Below are positions 14,083 to 26,266 of a stretch of 64,000 bases of DNA, piece by piece. The translations under genes were made by a program, and so were the position numbers. A model generated the notes under the pieces. It searched no databases. It saw only the letters and a program-made list of their open reading frames with translations, and was not told the DNA's origin. This DNA is from an uncultured Acidimicrobiales bacterium (GTDB taxonomy: Bacteria; Actinomycetota; Acidimicrobiia; Acidimicrobiales; Bin134), in the NCBI GenBank assembly GCA_951813325.1, contig OX638350.1:2523954-2587953 (forward strand), in the 5' to 3' direction. The first letter of the stretch is position 1, and the number at the start of each line of letters is the position of its first letter.

Positions 14083-16340
14083 CTGGCGGCCAGGGCCTGC
14101 CAGATGCGCTCGGGGGTCGTGGGCATGTCGATGTGGGCCACGCCCAAGTGCGACACCGCGTCGACCACTGCGTTGTGGATGGCGGGGGTGGAGCCGATGG
14201 TGCCCGACTCGCCGATTCCCTTGGCCCCCAGCGGGTTCAGCGGGCTGGCCGTCTCGGTGTTGCTCACCTCGAACGAGGGCAGCTCGGCCGCTGAGGGCAT
14301 GAGGTAGTCGGCCAGGTTGGCGGTGCGGGGGTTGGCGTCCTCGTCGTACTGAACCCACTCGAACAGCGCCTGGGCCGCCCCCTGGGCCACGCCGCCGTGC
14401 TGCTGGCCGGCCACCAAAAGCGGGTTCAAGATGGTGCCGCAGTCGTCCACCGCCACGTGGCGCAGGAGCTCCACCCCGCCGGTCTCGGTGTCCACCTCGA
14501 CCACGGCCACGTGGGCCCCGAACGGGAAGCTGGCCCCGCCCTGGTCGAAGTCGAGCTCGTGGGTGATCACCCCGCCCTCGGCGGCGGAGGCCAGATCGGC
14601 CCACGATGCCGCCTGGGCGGGAACGCCGGCCACGTGCAGGCCGCCCTCGCCCACCACGATGTCGTCCGCGCTGGCCTCCAGCTGCTGGGCGGCCAACTCC
14701 TTGGCCTGGGCCAGCACCTCTTCGCTGGCCTTGTACACCGCGCTGCCCGCGGTTTGAAGCGAGCGCGATCCCAGGGTGCCCGCGCCCCGGGGGATCTCGG
14801 CGGTGTCCGACTGGATGAGCTTGATGCTCTCCATGGGCACGCCCAACAGATCGCTGACGATCATCGAGAAAGCGGTCTCGTGGCCCTGGCCGTGGGCGCT
14901 GGTGCCCACCCGGATCTCCGCAGTGCCGTCGCCCAACACGTCCACTCGGCCGTACTCGGTGTGCAGGCCCAGCGGGGCGGTGATCTCCACGTAGGCCGAC
15001 ACGCCGACGCCCAGCAGCTTGGAGTCGCCCGAGTCCCGCCGGGCGGCCTGCTCGGCCCGCAGGTCGCCGTAGCCAGAGGCTTCGAGGGCGGCGTCCAGCG
15101 CCTTCTCGTACTCGCCGGAGTCGTAATTTGCCCCGGTGACGGTGGTATAGGGGAACTGGTCGGCGCCGATGAAGTTGCGCCGCCGGATCTCCGCCGGGTC
15201 GATGCCCAACTCGTCGGCGCCCACATCGAGCACCCGCTCGAGGATCTGGGTGGCCTCGGGACGGCCCGCCCCGCGGTACGCGGCAACCTGGGTGGTGTTG
15301 GTCACCACCGCGTCGCCGACGAACCTGACCTTGGGGATCTGGTACACGCCCTGGGCCATGGTCTGGGTGAGGATGGGCAAGAAGCTGCCGATGGCCGGAT
15401 AGGCCCCGGAGTCGGCCAGACAGTGCACGCTCAAGCCGGTGATGCGGCCGTCGCTGTCGAACCCCATCTTGGCGGTGAGGATGTGGCCCCGGCCATGCAC
15501 CAGCGACACCATGTCCTCGGAGCGCGACTCGGTCCACTTCACCGGACGGCCCAGCTCCAAGGCCGCTTTGGCCGCCACCAGGTACTCGGGATACAGGCCG
15601 GTCTTGGCTCCGAAACCGCCGCCCACTGCGGGGGCGATCAGCCGCACACTGTCGCCGTCGAGGCCGAACAGTCCGGCGAACCCGTCCTTGAGGCCGATGG
15701 GGGCCTGGCTGGGAAAGGTCACCGTCATGCCGCCTTCAGGTGTGCCGGGCTCCACCAGAATCCCGTTGGGCTCCATGGGCACCGCGGCCAGCCGCTGGCT
15801 CTCCATCTTCACCTCGGCCACATGGGCGGCCTCGGCCAAGCCGTCGTCTTCGCCCAGCTCGGTGTGGAAGGCCAGGTTGCCGCCCTCGTTCTGGGGCCAG
15901 AGCACCTCGGCGCCCTCGGCCAGGGCTTTCTCGGGGTCGGCGTTGGCCGGCAGCGGGTCGTAGTCCACGAACACCGCCTCGGCGGCGTCCATGCCCTGCT
16001 CCCGGGTCTCGGTCACCACCGCAGCCACGATGTCGCCCACGAACAGCACCCGCTCACCGGCGATCTGCGGGCGCTCGAACACCGGGAGCATGGGGAACCC
16101 GGCGGTGGCCGGCAGGCCGATGTTCTCACCGGTGTACACCGCCAGCACGCCGTCCATGGCCTGGGCCTCAAGCACATCGACCTCGGTGATGGCGGCATGG
16201 GCCACCGGCGAGCGCACGAACGTGACGTAGGCAGTGCCCTCGGGGGTGAAGTCGTCGTAGTAGCGCTCCGCGCCGGTCAACAGCCCCGGATCCTCAAGGC
16301 GGACCACAGAATTTCCCAGAATCGAACCAGAACTCGACAC
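14079..16340 (-). CDS. Xanthine dehydrogenase-family molybdopterin-binding subunit (AYRGAGR type)
   Basis: GTG 16340 (VSSSGSILGNSVVRLEDPGLL) was taken as the start because family similarity begins there; about 753 residues. Blocks: 'LEDPGLLTGAERYYDDF', GGGFGAKTG (Mo-pterin loop), VAAYRGAGRPEATQILERVLD (the active-site loop of form II CO-dehydrogenase-like and other hydroxylases), GQGHETAFS, and the catalytic Glu in GAKGIGESGTIGS. It would hydroxylate a heterocycle or aldehyde with a molybdenum cofactor, but its [2Fe-2S] and FAD partners are not adjacent. An orphan [2Fe-2S] subunit lies at 24880-25392. The stop codon is formed by the CTAG of MITE copy A. Confidence 0.88.
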   Translation of the reverse strand: MSSSGSILGNSVVRLEDPGLLTGAERYYDDFTPEGTAYVTFVRSPVAHAAITEVDVLEAQAMDGVLAVYTGENIGLPATAGFPMLPVFERPQIAGERVLFVGDIVAAVVTETREQGMDAAEAVFVDYDPLPANADPEKALAEGAEVLWPQNEGGNLAFHTELGEDDGLAEAAHVAEVKMESQRLAAVPMEPNGILVEPGTPEGGMTVTFPSQAPIGLKDGFAGLFGLDGDSVRLIAPAVGGGFGAKTGLYPEYLVAAKAALELGRPVKWTESRSEDMVSLVHGRGHILTAKMGFDSDGRITGLSVHCLADSGAYPAIGSFLPILTQTMAQGVYQIPKVRFVGDAVVTNTTQVAAYRGAGRPEATQILERVLDVGADELGIDPAEIRRRNFIGADQFPYTTVTGANYDSGEYEKALDAALEASGYGDLRAEQAARRDSGDSKLLGVGVSAYVEITAPLGLHTEYGRVDVLGDGTAEIRVGTSAHGQGHETAFSMIVSDLLGVPMESIKLIQSDTAEIPRGAGTLGSRSLQTAGSAVYKASEEVLAQAKELAAQQLEASADDIVVGEGGLHVAGVPAQAASWADLASAAEGGVITHELDFDQGGASFPFGAHVAVVEVDTETGGVELLRHVAVDDCGTILNPLLVAGQQHGGVAQGAAQALFEWVQYDEDANPRTANLADYLMPSAAELPSFEVSNTETASPLNPLGAKGIGESGTIGSTPAIHNAVVDAVSHLGVAHIDMPTTPERIWQALAAS

Positions 16341-16390
16341 GGCTTTCCCCTTTTTGTCGATGGGAGACGGGCAGATGTTAGAACTAGCCC

Positions 16391-17338
16391 GTGGATTTGA
16401 GCCAGCTTTACGACCCCGCACTCGACGAATACGTGCCGGAAGCCTTGGAGTTCTTGTCGAAGTTCTCGTTCGACTCGATGGTCAACGACCTGTCAACCCC
16501 CGAGGGACTGTCCCAGGCCCGTGATCTCGACTCGCTGGGCGGCGGCATCCTCGCCTCCGCTGTGGTGGACGACGCGGACATCCGCACCTACACCGGTGCG
16601 GCGGGCGACGAGCTGGAGCTGCGGGTGTTCACCCCCGATGGCCCAGCCCGGGCGCTGTACCTCGACATCCACGGGGGCGGGTTCTTCATGGGTCACCCCA
16701 AGATGGGCGACGCGCGCAACCGGGCCATGGCCCGCACCCATCAGATCGCAGTGGTCAGCGCCCAGTACCGGCTGGCCCCCGAGCATCCCTGGCCCTCAGG
16801 ACCCGACGACTGCGAAGCCGCCGCGCTCTGGGTGCTGGGTCTGGGGCGCGACGAATTCGGGTCGGTGCCCCTGCTCATCGGCGGAGGCTCGGCCGGTGCC
16901 AACCTGGCCGCCACCACGCTGGTGAGGCTGCGCGACCGCCACCACGCCGCCGGGGAGTTCATCGGGGCCAACCTGGTGTTCGGGGTATACGACCTGAGCG
17001 GCACCCCGTCGCAAATCCTGCTGGGCAACACCGGTTTCCGGGACCTGTACGTGGGCGACCACGACACCGAAGGCCGCAAGCACCCCGACATCTCCCCGCT
17101 GTATGCCGATCTGAACGACCTGTGCCCCGCGCTGTTCACTGTGGGCACCCTCGACTATCTCTACGACGACTCGTTGTTCATGGCGGCCCGGTGGCGAGCG
17201 GCGGACAATCCCGCCGAGCTGGCCATATTTCCGGCCTCGCCCCACGGGTTCACCGTGTTTCCCACCAAGATAACCCAAGCCGCCAACGACCGGACCGACG
17301 CCTGGCTGGCCGAAATCTTGGAGAGCGCCGACAACTAG
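16391..17338 (+). CDS. Alpha/beta hydrolase of the hormone-sensitive-lipase family
   Basis: 315 residues. It has the HSL-type oxyanion motif HGGGF (94-98), YRLAPEHPWP (126-135), nucleophile elbow GGGSAGAN with Ser167, and the C-terminal His in FPASPHGFTVFPT. This is a carboxylesterase or lipase-like enzyme for small acyl esters, probably cytoplasmic since no signal peptide is visible. GTG 16391 is used; no strong ribosome site precedes it. It diverges from the molybdenum-hydroxylase gene. Its TAG stop at 17336-17338 lies inside the CTAG that opens MITE copy B. Confidence 0.88.
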   Translation: MDLSQLYDPALDEYVPEALEFLSKFSFDSMVNDLSTPEGLSQARDLDSLGGGILASAVVDDADIRTYTGAAGDELELRVFTPDGPARALYLDIHGGGFFMGHPKMGDARNRAMARTHQIAVVSAQYRLAPEHPWPSGPDDCEAAALWVLGLGRDEFGSVPLLIGGGSAGANLAATTLVRLRDRHHAAGEFIGANLVFGVYDLSGTPSQILLGNTGFRDLYVGDHDTEGRKHPDISPLYADLNDLCPALFTVGTLDYLYDDSLFMAARWRAADNPAELAIFPASPHGFTVFPTKITQAANDRTDAWLAEILESADN

Positions 17339-17502
17339 TGGTGTGTCGTGGGTTTATTCGCGCGTGTCCTGCTAGGCATCGACGCCCCTCGCGGCGTTGC
17401 CCCTCCTTGCCGTACGCTGGAAGTATGGCTGCGTCGGTGCGCCTTGCGAGGAACGCCGCTGCCGTCGCAATCCACGGCGCTAAACCCACGACACACCACT
17501 AG
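17335..17502 (-). mobile_element. 168-bp MITE-like element, copy B (inverted relative to copy A)
   Basis: The reverse complement of this segment is identical to 13915-14082 over all 168 bases when compared by eye. It has the same 22-bp terminal inverted repeats and the same CTAG at each end. With copy A it encloses 3,252 bp holding the molybdenum-hydroxylase and esterase genes. The lack of any divergence means recent transposition or ongoing gene conversion. No transposase gene of this type is in the window. Confidence 0.85.
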
Positions 17503-17511
17503 CCTGAGAAC

Positions 17512-17985
17512 ATGAGCCTCTTAGACCAGGTGATCCCATCGGCTCGCCATGTGGGGATCGACGACGTGCCGTTTGTGGACAACACCTCGGTGGGCGCTCG
17601 GATGCGCCTGCTCCAGGTCAACCCTGACGACGGCCTGTACGTATTGCACGGGTTTATGCCCGCGGGCTTGACGGTGCAGACCCACCACCACCAGGGGCCG
17701 GTGCTGGCCTTCACCCTGAGCGGCGCCTGGGGCTACCGGGAGAACGACTTCATGAACCGGGGCCGCAGCTACCTCTACGAGCCCGCGGGCTCCATTCACA
17801 CCCTGTTCGTCCCCGGGGACAACACCGAGCCGACCGAGCTGGTGTCAGCCATCTACGGCGACGTGGAATACCTCGACCCCGACGGCAACGTGGAGTACAT
17901 CTCCAACGCCCATACCAACCTAGAGATGTACTACCGCTACTGCGAGGAGCAGGGCATCCCCCGCCCCAACGGAATCCTCCTGTAA
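17512..17985 (+). CDS. Cupin protein of the 2,4'-dihydroxyacetophenone dioxygenase type
   Basis: 157 residues. 'LHGFMPAGLTVQTHHHQGPVLAFTLSGAWGYRENDF' (two blocks) and 'YLYEPAGSIHTLFVPGDNTEPTEL' carry the cupin metal ligands (His59-61 region and His in SIHT). They resemble 2,4'-dihydroxyacetophenone dioxygenase and related ring- or side-chain-cleaving iron cupins. Substrate prediction from sequence is unsafe. The start lies only 10 bases after MITE copy B, so its native promoter is either inside or upstream of the element. It faces an MFS remnant. Confidence 0.8.
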   Translation: MSLLDQVIPSARHVGIDDVPFVDNTSVGARMRLLQVNPDDGLYVLHGFMPAGLTVQTHHHQGPVLAFTLSGAWGYRENDFMNRGRSYLYEPAGSIHTLFVPGDNTEPTELVSAIYGDVEYLDPDGNVEYISNAHTNLEMYYRYCEEQGIPRPNGILL

Positions 17986-17991
17986 CTCTTC

Positions 17992-18300
17992 TCACTCCGC
18001 GACGTCGAGGTCGCGCAGGCGGCGACGGGCAAGCTGCCCGGCCAGGTAGACGGCCTGAACCATGGCGGTGACGACCAGCGCCCAGCGGATGCCGACGGTG
18101 CTGCGGGCGTAGTGGAGTCCCGACAGGAAATCGGCGATGAACCCCAGGCCCGACGGAGTAGTCGGCGGTGGCCGGGGCGGCGGGCGGCTCAGCCCGATGA
18201 TGAGGATGGTGAAGCTGGCCGCGTTGAACCAGAAGGCCGCAGCCGGACCCCAGAACTGGATGAGCCATCCGCCCAGCATGGGGCCCACCGCCCGGCCGTC
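17992..18300 (-). pseudogene. MFS transporter remnant
   Basis: The leftward frame reads GRAVGPMLGGWLIQFWGPAA then AFWFNAASFTILIIGL, the transmembrane 5-6 region of DHA3-type MFS exporters ('GP.lGG.li..fG...aF..na.sF'), then a proline-rich loop and a short hydrophobic stretch before the stop. About 300 residues of a normal transporter are missing on the N-terminal side, where the similarity stops about 20 bases before the D-aminoacylase stop codon. This is a deletion scar, not a gene. Confidence 0.7.
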
Positions 18301-18321
18301 ATCTGGAAGGTCTGCGGAAAA

Positions 18322-20040
18322 TCAGGGACCGGCCGCAGTCACCGTGTCGGTGTCGCGGCCAGAGCGGATGACCTGGCCGGGGCGGGCGTCGGTGAGGGCG
18401 CCGGCCCGCTGGGTCTCCACGCCGTTGACCAGCACGTGCTCGATGCCCTCGGCGCCGCCGGTGAGGCGCCAGGCCCCGCCGGGCATGTCCCAGGCGGTGG
18501 TCACCGGGGCCTTGGTCAGGCGGGCGGGGTCGAACACCACGATGTCGGCGCACCAGCCCTCGGCCAGCCGCCCCCGCCCCCGCAGGCCGTAGTGGCGGGC
18601 CGGGCGGTCGGTCACCAGGTTCACCGCCTGCTCCAGGCTGAGCAGCCCCCGGTCGCGCACCGCGTCGCCCACCAGTGCTGACGTGCACCCCCAGGTCATG
18701 ACCATGTCCAGATGGGCGCCGGCGTCGGAGCCGCCAGCCAGCACCCGGGGGTCACAGAGCATCTCAGCCCGCTTCTTCCACGACTCGTCGTCGTCGCCCA
18801 CCACCGGGGGGCCGAACCCGGTGAGCAGATCATCTGCGAGGGCGATGTCGCACATCACGTCGAACGGCGCCTGGCCCCGCTCGCCGGCCAGGTCGCCGAT
18901 GCGGCGCCCCACCAGGGGCTGCAAAGACGGTGAGGAGACGTCCACCACCGTGGTGTCGGCCCACCGGCCCCAACTGCGGTGGGGGGCCTGGGCCGCGCCG
19001 TCCACCAGCCGCTGGCGCACTGCGGGCCGGGCCAAGGCGCCGGCTTTGGCCGCATGGTCCAAGTGCATGATCTCGGCCCAGTCGGGCAGGGTGTCGAACA
19101 GCACTCCGGCGGCGAAGTTCAGCCGCATCCGCATCACGTCGGGCAACATGAGCCCCACCACCGTGGCACCCCGCTGCCGGGCGTGGTCGGCAGAGCCCAG
19201 TCGGTTCTCCAAATAGGCGTCCTCGCCGGGCCGCACGTTGAACAGGTTCCAGTTCAGGGGCCGGTCGGCGGCCAGCACCATGGCGGTCATCAGCTCATAG
19301 GTTTCCGGTGACCAGATGGGGTCGATGCTGGGGATGACCTCCAAAGTCGTGCCGGGGTAGTCCCGGCAGACTCCGGCCAGCGCCACCAGTTCGTCATTGG
19401 TAGCAGCCCGAGACGGCACGGGATCGCCATGGTGGTCGTTGTGGGCAGTGGCCTTGGTGGAGGAGAACCCCAGCCCGCCCTCGGCCAAGCTCTGGGCCAG
19501 CAGCGTCTTCATGGCCTCCAGTTGCTGCTCAGAGGCAGTCTCGCCCACCGCGGCCGACCCCATGACCAGCCGGCGCACCGTGCTGTGGCCCACCAGGAAC
19601 CCGGCGTTGACCCCCAGTCCGTTTCCCTCCAGCCGATCCAGCCACGATCCGAACGAAGACCACCCGAAGTCCAGCCCGGCCTCCAGCGACTCGGTGGGCA
19701 TGCCCTCCACCCGGGCCAGCATCCGCATCACGTAGTCGGCCTCGCCGGGCACCATCGGGGCGATGGTGAAGCCGCAGTTGCCCCCGATGGCGGTGGTGAC
19801 GCCGTGCAGCGACGACGGGGTCAGATGGGGATCCCACAGCACCTGGGCGTCGTAGTGGGTGTGGACGTCGATGAATCCCGGGGCCACCGCCAGCCCATCG
19901 GCGTCGATGACCTGGCGGGCGGGCTCGTCCGACCGCCCGATACACACAATGCGCCCGTCCCTTACCCCCAGATCGACCACCCGACCCGGCGCTCCGGTGC
20001 CATCCACCACCAGTCCGCCCCGAATCAAGCAGTCCAACAT
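18322..20040 (-). CDS. N-acyl-D-amino-acid deacylase family amidohydrolase
   Basis: 572 residues, close to the usual size of this family. The N-terminal beta-sandwich piece (MLDCLIRGGLVVDGTGAPGR) leads into APGFIDVHTHYDAQVLWDP with metal-binding His60 and His62. Further conserved blocks are 'GVTTAIGGNCGFTIAPM' (the Cys of D-aminoacylases), 'VGHSTVR', GGSDAGAHLDM and a C-terminal return to the sandwich domain. It releases D-amino acids or related acids from N-acyl derivatives. A fused hydantoinase/oxoprolinase lies 1.3 kb downstream on the other strand, suggesting use of N-acyl and cyclic amides. Confidence 0.88.
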   Translation of the reverse strand: MLDCLIRGGLVVDGTGAPGRVVDLGVRDGRIVCIGRSDEPARQVIDADGLAVAPGFIDVHTHYDAQVLWDPHLTPSSLHGVTTAIGGNCGFTIAPMVPGEADYVMRMLARVEGMPTESLEAGLDFGWSSFGSWLDRLEGNGLGVNAGFLVGHSTVRRLVMGSAAVGETASEQQLEAMKTLLAQSLAEGGLGFSSTKATAHNDHHGDPVPSRAATNDELVALAGVCRDYPGTTLEVIPSIDPIWSPETYELMTAMVLAADRPLNWNLFNVRPGEDAYLENRLGSADHARQRGATVVGLMLPDVMRMRLNFAAGVLFDTLPDWAEIMHLDHAAKAGALARPAVRQRLVDGAAQAPHRSWGRWADTTVVDVSSPSLQPLVGRRIGDLAGERGQAPFDVMCDIALADDLLTGFGPPVVGDDDESWKKRAEMLCDPRVLAGGSDAGAHLDMVMTWGCTSALVGDAVRDRGLLSLEQAVNLVTDRPARHYGLRGRGRLAEGWCADIVVFDPARLTKAPVTTAWDMPGGAWRLTGGAEGIEHVLVNGVETQRAGALTDARPGQVIRSGRDTDTVTAAGP

Positions 20041-20152
20041 CGTCCTACCCCTGCGCTATCGTCGTTTTCTGGGTTTCCGTCCAACCCCCTAACCGTACCC
20101 AAGTTGGTCGACTGGAGTTCCCGATGCCGCCATGCCCCATGAGGGACGCCCT

Positions 20153-21289
20153 ATGAGACGCCGGATCGCCATCGTGGGCGCCGGATGGACCGGGGCGGTG
20201 GCCGGGCGGCTGCTCACCGAGGCCGGCTTCGCGGTCGAGGTGATGGAGAAAACCGACGTGGTGGGCGGGCACTCCCGGGCCGAGACCATGAACGGGGTGG
20301 TGTATGAGCCCAACGGCGCGCACATCTTCCACACTTCCAATGAAGCGGTGAACGAGTTCGTGAACGCCCACGGCCTCACCCGGCCCTACGACCACAAAGT
20401 GCTCACCGAGGTCTACCTGTCGCCCGACGATGACGACGACGAGAGCCACTTGTTGTCGTGGCCTCCCCAGGTGGGCGAGCTGAAGGAACTGCCGGTGTGG
20501 CCCACAGTGGAGCGAGAGCTGGCCTCCCTGCCGCCCAAGCCCACCGGGGACAACTTCGAGGACTACGTGGTGTCGATGATGGGCCGCACCCTGTATGACC
20601 TCTTCATCAAGGACTACACCGCCAAGCAGTGGGGCCGCCCGGCAGCCGAGCTGTCGGCCCGCTTCGCCCCCAAGCGGGTGGAACTGCGCCACGACGGGCG
20701 GCGAGGACTGTTCCGAGACCGCTGGCAGTACTTCCCGCCCAACGGCATCAACGAGGTGATCGAGTCGGTGCTGTCCACCGTGGCGATCACCCTGCACACC
20801 GAGATCACCGTGGATGACGCTGATGAGCTGGCCCAGTCCTACGACGCGGTGATCGTCACCGCTGCGCTGGACGACTTCGCCCGCTGTCCCGGAGAGCTGG
20901 AGTGGCGGGGGATCGAGATGCAGTCCCAATACTCCCCCACCGATGTGCCGGGCGGGGTGCTGACCCCGGCCTACGTCACCAATCGCCCATCGGCCCGAGT
21001 GCCCTACACCCGCACGGTGGAGACCAAGCACGCCACCGGACAGCCGATCGGCGGCACGGTGGTCAGCGAGGAGATGCCCGGCGCCCCCCGACGCCACTAT
21101 CCAGTGCTGACCGTTGACGGGGCCAACGAGCGCCGAAACGGCGAGCTGGCCGAGAAGATCACCGCCCGTTTCGACATCCCGGTGTACTTCGCCGGGCGAC
21201 TGGCCACCTACCGCTACATCAACCAGGACGAGGCCATCGCCGACGCCATGGCGGTAGCCAACCAAGTGGCCGTCGAGCTCGCTGGCTAG
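20153..21289 (+). CDS. glf: UDP-galactopyranose mutase
   Basis: 378 residues from ATG 20153, which follows GAGGGA by 6 bases (an ATG at 20132 is also in frame). FAD-binding start IAIVGAGWTGAVAGRLL; 'EPNGAHIFHTSNEAVNEFVN', 'IKDYTAKQWGRPAAELSA' and 'YFAGRLATYRYINQDEAIADAM' are blocks of UDP-galactopyranose mutase. It interconverts UDP-galactopyranose and UDP-galactofuranose for cell-surface glycans, using reduced FAD. It is followed after 6 bases by the hydantoinase gene, an odd operon partner, so the spacing may be coincidental. Confidence 0.87.
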   Translation: MRRRIAIVGAGWTGAVAGRLLTEAGFAVEVMEKTDVVGGHSRAETMNGVVYEPNGAHIFHTSNEAVNEFVNAHGLTRPYDHKVLTEVYLSPDDDDDESHLLSWPPQVGELKELPVWPTVERELASLPPKPTGDNFEDYVVSMMGRTLYDLFIKDYTAKQWGRPAAELSARFAPKRVELRHDGRRGLFRDRWQYFPPNGINEVIESVLSTVAITLHTEITVDDADELAQSYDAVIVTAALDDFARCPGELEWRGIEMQSQYSPTDVPGGVLTPAYVTNRPSARVPYTRTVETKHATGQPIGGTVVSEEMPGAPRRHYPVLTVDGANERRNGELAEKITARFDIPVYFAGRLATYRYINQDEAIADAMAVANQVAVELAG

Positions 21290-21295
21290 CCAGCC

Positions 21296-24879
<3,584 letters not shown>

Positions 24880-24907
<28 letters not shown>

Positions 24908-25392
24908 GCGGCGAGGCGTACGCCTTCGACGATGCTGGTATAGCCGGTGCAGCGGCACAGGGTGCCGGCCAGGAACTCCCGGATCTCTTTGTCGGTGGGC
25001 TCGGCCGCATTGGCTGGCCGCTGGGCCAGCCAGGCTGTGGTGGACATGAGGATGCCCGGTGTGCAGAAGCCGCATTGGAAGCTCATGGCGTCGGCGAACG
25101 CCTGCTGCACTGGTCCCAGCACCGGGTTGCCTGGGTCGGTCGTGTCCACCAGGCCCTCGATGGTGGTCACCTCGCTGCCGTCGGCCTGTACCGCCAGCAT
25201 GAGGCACGACCGCACCGCGGCGCCGTCCACCAGGAGCGTGCAGGTTCCGCACACTCCGTGCTCGCATCCCAGGTGGGTGCCGGTCAGCCCGCATTGGCGG
25301 CGCAGGAAGTCGGCCAGAGTGGTGCGGGTCTCCACCTCGGCGGCGCAGTCGACTCCGTTGGCCTGAAGCTGAATGATGCGAGTGGGGCTCAT
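24880..25392 (-). CDS. [2Fe-2S] subunit of a molybdenum hydroxylase, orphan
   Basis: 170 residues with both clusters of the CoxS/XdhA small subunit: plant-type cluster C43, C48, C51, C63 and the second cluster C107, C110, C146, C148 (LCRCTG). It passes electrons between the molybdenum site and FAD in such enzymes. No large or FAD subunit is adjacent. The nearest large subunit without a partner is at 14079-16340, 8.5 kb away, and another is at 49959-52310. It is 9 bases downstream of the SDR gene and probably co-transcribed with it. Confidence 0.9.
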
Positions 25393-25401
25393 CGCCGCCG
25401 A

Positions 25402-26202
25402 TTACCAGCCGATGCTCTGGCCGGCATTGGCCCGCAGGATCTGGCCGGTCACGTAGCGGGATGCGTCGGAGGCCAAGAACCAGATCAGATTGGCCTGGTC
25501 CGACGCCTCGCACACCTCCCCCAGCGGGGAGCGGTCCCGCATCAGCTTGAGATAGCTGTCCATCTCGGCGGGATCCACCTGGCCTTCAGCGTCGCGCAGA
25601 TGGCCGCCGACGAAATTGGTCAGCGTGAAGCCGGGGGCAATGGTGTTGACCCGCACCCCGCTCGACCCGGCCTCCACTGCCAGCGACTGGGTGAGCATGG
25701 CCACTGCCGCCTTGGTGGCCGCGTACACCGACAGGCCCCCCACGGGGGTGTTGATGGCGGTGGCCGACACGTTCACGATGGAGCCCGACCCTTGGGGGGC
25801 CATGACCCGCATCGCCGCTTGGCACCCGAAGAAGACCCCTTTGAAGTTGATGGCCAGCACTCGGTCGAGTTCAGCCTCGGTCACGTCAACGACGTCTCCG
25901 TAACTGCCCACCCCGGCCACGTTGGCCATCGCGTCCAGTCGCCCGAACTCGTCCACTGCGGCGTCTACCAGGGCGCTCACCTGTTCGGCCCGGGTGGTGT
26001 CCGCCGACAGGGCCACCGCCCGCCCGCCATCAGCCACGATGCGATCCCGAGTGCGGGCCGCGCCGTCGCCATCGATATCGCCCAGCACCACCGCGGCCCC
26101 CGCCGCGGCCAGCGTCTCCGCGGCTGCCTCCCCGATGCCACTGGCCCCACCGGTGATGCACGCCACTCGTCCGCTCAGATCGAACACCCCGAGCCCGTCC
26201 AT
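25402..26202 (-). CDS. Short-chain dehydrogenase/reductase
   Basis: The open frame extends upstream, but ATG 26202 (MDGLGVFDLSGRVACITGGA) is the natural start: 266 residues. NAD(P)-binding GGASGIG (18-24), 'NVAGVGSYGDV', 'SSG'-region Ser in 'GSIVNVSATAIN', catalytic YAATK and 'VNTIAPGFTLTNF'. Asp42 after 'AAVVLGD' favours NAD over NADP. It is a classical SDR alcohol/ketone dehydrogenase, and the substrate is unknown. It leads the two-gene operon with the [2Fe-2S] subunit. Confidence 0.88.
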   Translation of the reverse strand: MDGLGVFDLSGRVACITGGASGIGEAAAETLAAAGAAVVLGDIDGDGAARTRDRIVADGGRAVALSADTTRAEQVSALVDAAVDEFGRLDAMANVAGVGSYGDVVDVTEAELDRVLAINFKGVFFGCQAAMRVMAPQGSGSIVNVSATAINTPVGGLSVYAATKAAVAMLTQSLAVEAGSSGVRVNTIAPGFTLTNFVGGHLRDAEGQVDPAEMDSYLKLMRDRSPLGEVCEASDQANLIWFLASDASRYVTGQILRANAGQSIGW

Positions 26203-26266
26203 CAACCCAGTTTGTCTCACTCCTGTCCGGCTTGCCCCACCGCTGCGCCGGTGCGAGTCTTGGGCC

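Noticed and set aside
14397..16400. Open frame antisense to the molybdenum-hydroxylase gene
   Set aside because: Same shadow effect; no ribosome site, no domain.
13915..17502. The inverted 168-bp pair considered as phage attachment sites or a CRISPR-like array
   Set aside because: There are only two copies, each with its own terminal inverted repeats, and no integrase, Cas gene or spacer structure. A MITE explanation fits better.
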